Positions 63,101-64,000 of a stretch of 64,000 nt of DNA are shown here, in pieces. This DNA comes from Membranipora membranacea. Its lineage: Eukaryota > Bryozoa > Gymnolaemata > Cheilostomatida > Membraniporidae. The stretch lies in contig OU612072.1 in NCBI GenBank assembly GCA_914767715.1, positions 24,490,001-24,554,000 of the forward strand, in the 5' to 3' direction. The translations under genes and the position numbers were made by a program. Below the pieces are notes generated by a model. The model had not been told where the DNA came from, did not search any database, and saw nothing but the letters and a program-made list of their open reading frames with translations. Every line of letters starts with the position of its first letter. The first letter of the stretch is position 1.

Positions 63101-64000
63101 AGCGTGACTGTTGGATTAGATTCAGCCTGAAGCCACCTAACAGAAAGCACGAGCTAGACTCTGTCAAAGGAATCGTTGAAAGCCCACAGGTGAGTTATGT
63201 CACTTTTGTCTATTCTGTCCGTAGTTCACTTCAGATCCCTCCAAATTTGAAGAATAGATGGGACTATGCCAAATGCCGCCCATGCCCAGAGTATAAGACT
63301 TCTCAGGAATTGAAATCAAACCAAATCACATATAGATGTTCCTCTCAAATCACGTCAAAGCTATAAAGGGGTAAATGAAAAACACAGTTTCTGACATTGA
63401 CTTCAAAATTATTTGCAAATATGGCTAATCTTATGGTGGCCTAATTGCCCATATTGCCCATATTCATTAGTGGAAATATGATTGATGATGGACAGAAACA
63501 AGTATAGTGTATGCCAACAGGAAATACCTGAACTATTATAATGGTTATAGCCAAACACAGCCACCATCAAAAGGCTCATTGGTCTCAGTACCAAGCCACC
63601 TTCTTATTGTTACTGTAGAATAAATTACATGAGGAAGTTGCATTTGAAATTATTAATTCAGGGTGCCAGAAATGGCAAAGTCAGCAGATTTTTCATGAAG
63701 ATTACTAGGCTTTTGTTAACTTCCTTTAGAATCAAATAGAGCAACACTTCTGTAAATTAGGACATGTGTTTATACATTTTACCAAATCGTTTGAATTCCC
63801 AAATGAGAACATTGATCATCAAAACAACCTTTGACTTAAGATTTATTTCTCTTTATGAAGGATATCCATTCAATTTCTTTTTAGATGGGTTGCTTCCATG
63901 ATTCAGACAGCAGCTCAGAGGAGAGTGACAGCAGCTATGACTTGGATTTGCTTGATTCACTTGACATACCAGGCGACTCGCTTCCAGTAACTGTTGTTTG
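32048..64000 (+). CDS. LRR/RING multi-exon gene, putative E3 ubiquitin ligase, 3' end beyond window
   Basis: Exons: 32048-32087, 32887-33142, 33298-33444, 40793-40939, 41702-41848, 43022-43168, 44241-44387, 46928-47068, 47939-48079, 48954-49103, 49286-49426, 51426-51499, 52153-52271 (or 52295), 52738-52816, 53740-53856, 54098-54193, 54996-55114, 55540-55615, 59683-59765, 62650-63189, 63885 onward. Phases close at every junction, giving about 1,007 codons with no stop. The start has a good context (AAACATGG). Order: unknown N-terminus (1-98), about 19 LRRs (99-560), linker cassette, C3HC4 RING (about 641-687), second linker cassette, 180-residue unknown region (about 790-969), acidic serine-rich tail. 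RING domains bind E2 enzymes and LRRs bind partners, so an E3 ligase acting on an LRR-bound substrate is the likely role. LRSAM1 shares LRR plus RING but not this order or tail. No signal peptide or membrane segment is seen, so it is probably cytosolic. The alternative is two adjacent genes, split between 51499 and 53740. Confidence 0.8.
32388..32535 (-). other. Exon-like minus-strand ORF nested in LRR-gene intron 1
   Basis: After TTTTTTCTAG on the minus strand, 48 codons read GATQACEYILCRFIEAHNGG, then DMRTLKLSKTDHVYQYDVNL and a short tail to TGA. Polypyrimidine tract, AG acceptor and protein-like composition are all present. No upstream partner exon could be found and I do not recognise the family. 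It may be the last exon of a nested gene or a transposed fragment. Confidence 0.3.
33298..51499 (+). CDS. LRR array: nine two-repeat exons plus a partial exon
   Basis: Two exon types alternate in blocks. Type A (147 bp; 150 bp at 48954) reads S-ITEMSSLKQLDLS-N...DDKLSQTLSELTNLEKLNLSRC-LREIPER; it is found at 33298, 40793, 41702, 43022, 44241 and 48954. Type B (141 bp) reads S-I-SL-ALEELDIS-N-LQTLP-DIG-M-SL-KL---C-LTQLP-R; it is found at 46928, 47939 and 49286. Each carries two LRRs of 20-27 residues and starts and ends in phase 2 inside an AG|C/AG|T serine codon, so exons can be added or lost without breaking frame. The last exon, 51426-51499, keeps only one weak repeat (MASMAGLQWIVIEVDILRPL) and switches to phase 1. 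Confidence 0.88.
35446..35494. repeat. Hairpin, ~19-bp arms, in LRR-gene intron 3
   Basis: TTGTATGGAGTTGCCCC and GGGGCAACTCCATACAA face each other across a short CTATAA-containing loop. Confidence 0.8.
36890..38480 (+). mobile_element. CR1/L2-like LINE reverse transcriptase, decayed and interrupted
   Basis: Readable pieces in several frames are: NYRPISILTAISEICEKVL (about 36930), DQFGFREGKNTCLAISKLM (about 37045), GIFLDFSKAFDPINHDILF (about 37145), VLGPNLFLIFINDLINSAPQ then FADDTNIF (37330-37430, catalytic FADD), and NIEQWCLANRL. Downstream of a foldback insertion, YCIEFRGHA and LLLQKAAFRLILKN (38275-38370) resume the C-terminal RT/thumb text. Many stops and frameshifts are present. It lies in the sense orientation in intron 3 of the LRR/RING gene. 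Confidence 0.8.
37716..38188. mobile_element. Foldback element inserted in the LINE
   Basis: Arms 37717-37853 and 38050-38187 are inverted copies, nearly identical over about 137 bp, starting GCAACCAAGG and ending CCTTGGTTGC, with a ~196-bp spacer. LINE coding text stops at the left edge and resumes at the right edge, so this is a later insertion. CTTTAA is close to both edges (37708-37713 and 38190-38195) and could be the target duplication. Confidence 0.78.
39460..39690 (-). mobile_element. L1-like LINE fragment (antisense), copy 1
   Basis: The minus strand reads EGFAVRARCATTRLK and FFDRIRQRRAKNNDTGVRNS, then GEIEAGDVKILKVSREL, the segment that precedes the RT core in L1-like ORF2. Related copies lie at 41885-42110 and 45405-46170. 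Confidence 0.65.
39758..39900 (+). pseudogene. Decayed LRR exon in intron 3 of the LRR/RING gene
   Basis: TTTGCAG is followed by CATTACTGAGATGTCTTCAC, i.e. S-ITEMSSLKQLV, identical in form to the type A exon start. After about 45 bp the LRR text degenerates, and no NLSRC-LREIPER half or AG|GT donor remains. The module was lost without harming the frame, as expected for symmetrical exons. Confidence 0.7.
41234..41579. mobile_element. 346-bp MITE with TA target duplication
   Basis: CCCTATAGGAGTTTA at the left end is mirrored exactly by TAAACTCCTATAGGG at the right end, with more imperfect pairing inside (TTAGTTTTCGC against AGCTAAATTAA, and GCGAAATT blocks). TA flanks both ends (41232-41233 and 41580-41581). 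The two paralogous introns lack it and read ACTATATAGTATTTATG at about 43436-43453 and 44601-44618, so the insertion added the element plus one TA. A Tc1/mariner-like mobiliser is the simplest inference. A tRNA-like unit lies inside. Confidence 0.9.
41391..41477 (+). other. tRNA-like Pol III unit inside the MITE
   Basis: CTGGGTTCGAATCCCAG (41445-41461) is a perfect T-arm with a 5-bp stem and 7-nt loop, and also a perfect B box. Upstream GTGTAGTGATCTAAGTG fits a weak A box at the right distance. A T8 run (41470-41477) follows as a Pol III terminator. Acceptor and anticodon stems do not pair well (TTGCAAA resembles a Cys-type anticodon loop but its stem is broken), so this is not a functional tRNA gene. 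It looks like a captured tRNA or tRNA-derived SINE head. Confidence 0.6.
41885..42110 (-). mobile_element. L1-like LINE fragment (antisense), copy 2
   Basis: It shares the stretch around GTTGCACATCTGGCCCTCAC with copies 1 and 3. The 5' edge interrupts an intron sequence (AACCAGAATTAGGGCAATAT) that continues differently in the intron after the 44241 exon, so the insertion postdates the exon duplication or was lost from the other copy. Confidence 0.6.
43250..45300 (+). repeat. Tandem duplication of intron plus LRR exon
   Basis: 43260-44130 and 44420-45290 are nearly identical over about 870 bp (unit about 1.16 kb), and each follows an LRR exon. A third, more diverged start of the same intron lies at 41040-41225, continuing at 41582. 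Exons 41702-41848 and 44241-44387 differ by very few bases (one residue: NNLRRDD against NNLSRDD). Confidence 0.9.
45405..46170 (-). mobile_element. L1-like LINE fragment (antisense), copy 3, longest
   Basis: On the minus strand the fragment runs from KNLLVIYQLGHKVGRIKY and FEGLAVRARCATLR to RQRRAKNNITGVRNSRGE, then to APNKSPGPNRLPVEFYKVFF, a clear L1-type RT entry motif (SPGPD-LP-EFYK). It ends with a KEGDK..LKG-like piece near 45415. Stops and frame breaks are present. Confidence 0.78.
50500..51028. mobile_element. Foldback element, ~92-bp arms, in LRR-gene intron 11
   Basis: Left arm 50500-50590 (TTTAAGTGCT ... CATACAGTGC) and right arm 50938-51028 (GCACTGTAGG ... AGCACTTAAA) are inverted copies. 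TAGAGGCATTTCATTAT and TCTCCCCTCCGTTTA are well preserved. The spacer is about 350 bp and has no ORF of note. Confidence 0.75.
52153..52816 (+). CDS. Linker cassette copy 1 (exons 13-14), unusual donor
   Basis: Exon 13 (52153-52271) reads GIKEDRIGRSVAYVRPTKSS ... THPGE, phase 1 to 0. Exon 14 (52738-52816) reads ASTVGTKPKIYPPKYQHQAS, phase 0 to 1. The position equivalent to the exon 17 donor here reads GAGAG|GAAAGT, that is GA instead of GC or GT. A normal-looking donor, GTT|GTGAAT at 52296, keeps phase 0 and would add eight residues. If neither is used, translation stops at TGA 52305-52307 and gives a protein with LRRs but no RING. The residues look disordered, Thr/Pro/Lys-rich. Confidence 0.65.
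53740..54193 (+). CDS. RING finger exons 15-16
   Basis: Exon 15 (53740-53856) supplies C1-C6: CGIC, ten residues, then CNHLLCRTC. Exon 16 (54098-54193) supplies C7-C8 in FKCPYCREEH. The pattern is C-x2-C-x10-C-x-H-x2-C-x2-C-x15-C-x2-C, a complete C3HC4 RING with no missing ligand. Both exons are phase 1-1, so the RING could be skipped or inserted as a unit. RING-H2 is excluded because position 5 is Cys. The isoleucine after C1 (CGIC) is typical of E2-binding RINGs. Confidence 0.88.
54996..55615 (+). CDS. Linker cassette copy 2 (exons 17-18), GC donor
   Basis: Exon 17 (54996-55114) is 119 nt, the same as exon 13, and reads GIKEDLSGDETAYVKPTEPA ... IHPGE. Its donor is GAGAG|GCAAGT, a good GC-AG donor. 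Exon 18 (55540-55615) reads ASIFGIETKPSKPNIKEHSS, phase 0 to 1. Intron text before exon 17 (TCTCACACACAGCTCCATAT) resembles that before exon 13 (ATCACACACAACTGCATAA), so the copy included intron sequence. Confidence 0.75.
58801..58829. repeat. Perfect palindrome, 14-bp arms, in intron 18
   Basis: ATTATCAGCCCATA and TATGGGCTGATAAT surround one central T. There are no flanking duplications. Confidence 0.9.
59683..59765 (+). CDS. Short linker exon 19 of the LRR/RING gene
   Basis: It sits between TTTTTTCAG and GTAATT, phase 1 to 0, with 27 residues (ADSEFESGSKLEISVENDRG then GPSKGSNQ). It is acidic, Ser/Gly-rich and probably disordered. It is separated by 4.1 kb of intron from exon 18, so its assignment rests on splice sites and phase. 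Confidence 0.6.
61450..62070 (-). mobile_element. RLE-type LINE 3' fragment, second copy
   Basis: The minus strand reads ECAMGREETIFHILNVCEIM and EYKKRHDKVAQLFHWNLCKK, then WDFTI, QARRPYIIVKDKEMNHTWII and PGDSRI. These match the zinc-knuckle and restriction-like endonuclease blocks of the element at 5920-7760. The nuclease Asp of RPD is Tyr here (RRPY), and the first Cys pair of the knuckle is damaged. It lies in intron 19 of the LRR/RING gene. Confidence 0.82.
62650..64000 (+). CDS. C-terminal exons 20-21: unknown 180-residue region and acidic Ser tail
   Basis: Exon 20 (62650-63189, phase 0-0) is by far the largest. It has Cys-containing SSCTTCTLVSVTDVT, then LMLAAGHIQSVMGYRKVREN, IWEISTIHTKQPKLYSLLLK and QINQRDCWIRFSLKPPNRKH. 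The mix of beta-prone and helical segments suggests a folded domain of its own, but I recognise no family. Exon 21 (from 63885, after TTTTTAG) opens MGCFHDSDSSSEESDSSYDL, an acidic, CK2-site-like stretch, and runs out of the window in frame. Confidence 0.7.

Noticed and set aside
1-64000. CRISPR arrays, operons, prokaryotic promoters or a plasmid/phage system
   Set aside because: No regularly spaced repeats, no compact ORFs; the spliced genes show this is a eukaryotic chromosome.

Overview
The window is animal genomic DNA: AT-rich, with GT-AG introns, no operons, short exons in long introns, and many decayed transposons. Two conserved metazoan genes can be named: AP2S1 (broken here) and PHAX. 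The third gene is a long leucine-rich-repeat (LRR)/RING gene that I cannot assign to a known family. RLE-type LINEs, Ty3/gypsy, CR1/L2-like and L1-like debris together with exon-shuffled LRRs suggest a marine invertebrate such as a sponge or cnidarian. The sequence alone does not settle the species.

Layout. 1-18.1 kb is mobile-element territory with no supported host gene: a dispersed direct repeat, a pogo/psq-type transposase remnant, a frameshifted RLE-type LINE, and a truncated Ty3/gypsy element. 18.1-21.0 kb (minus strand) is an intron-containing AP-2 sigma gene with two nonsense codons and a 1-bp deletion. 22.9-27.35 kb (plus) is a complete six-exon PHAX gene whose introns hold several inverted-repeat elements. 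27.6-32.0 kb is mostly repeats, including a ~580-bp foldback carrying long G/C runs.

32.05 kb to the end of the window is one plus-strand gene model of at least 21 exons. The reading phase closes at every junction, giving about 1,007 codons before the window ends. Its order is: novel N-terminus, nine exons that each encode about two LRRs, a partial LRR exon, a two-exon linker cassette, a C3HC4 RING split over two exons, a second copy of the linker cassette, a short linker, a 180-residue single-exon region of unknown fold, and an acidic serine-rich segment. It is probably a substrate-recognising E3 ubiquitin ligase. The LRR exons are all symmetrical (phase 2-2) and have been duplicated recently with their introns. 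The introns carry a CR1/L2-like LINE split by a foldback insertion, antisense L1-like fragments, and a 346-bp MITE holding a tRNA-like sequence. That MITE's insertion can be read exactly against two empty paralogous introns.

The best candidate for something undescribed is the LRR/RING gene: its architecture, its RING-flanking duplicated cassette, and its GC and GA splice donors. The MITE with an internal Pol III-like unit and the intron-retaining AP2S1 pseudogene come next.
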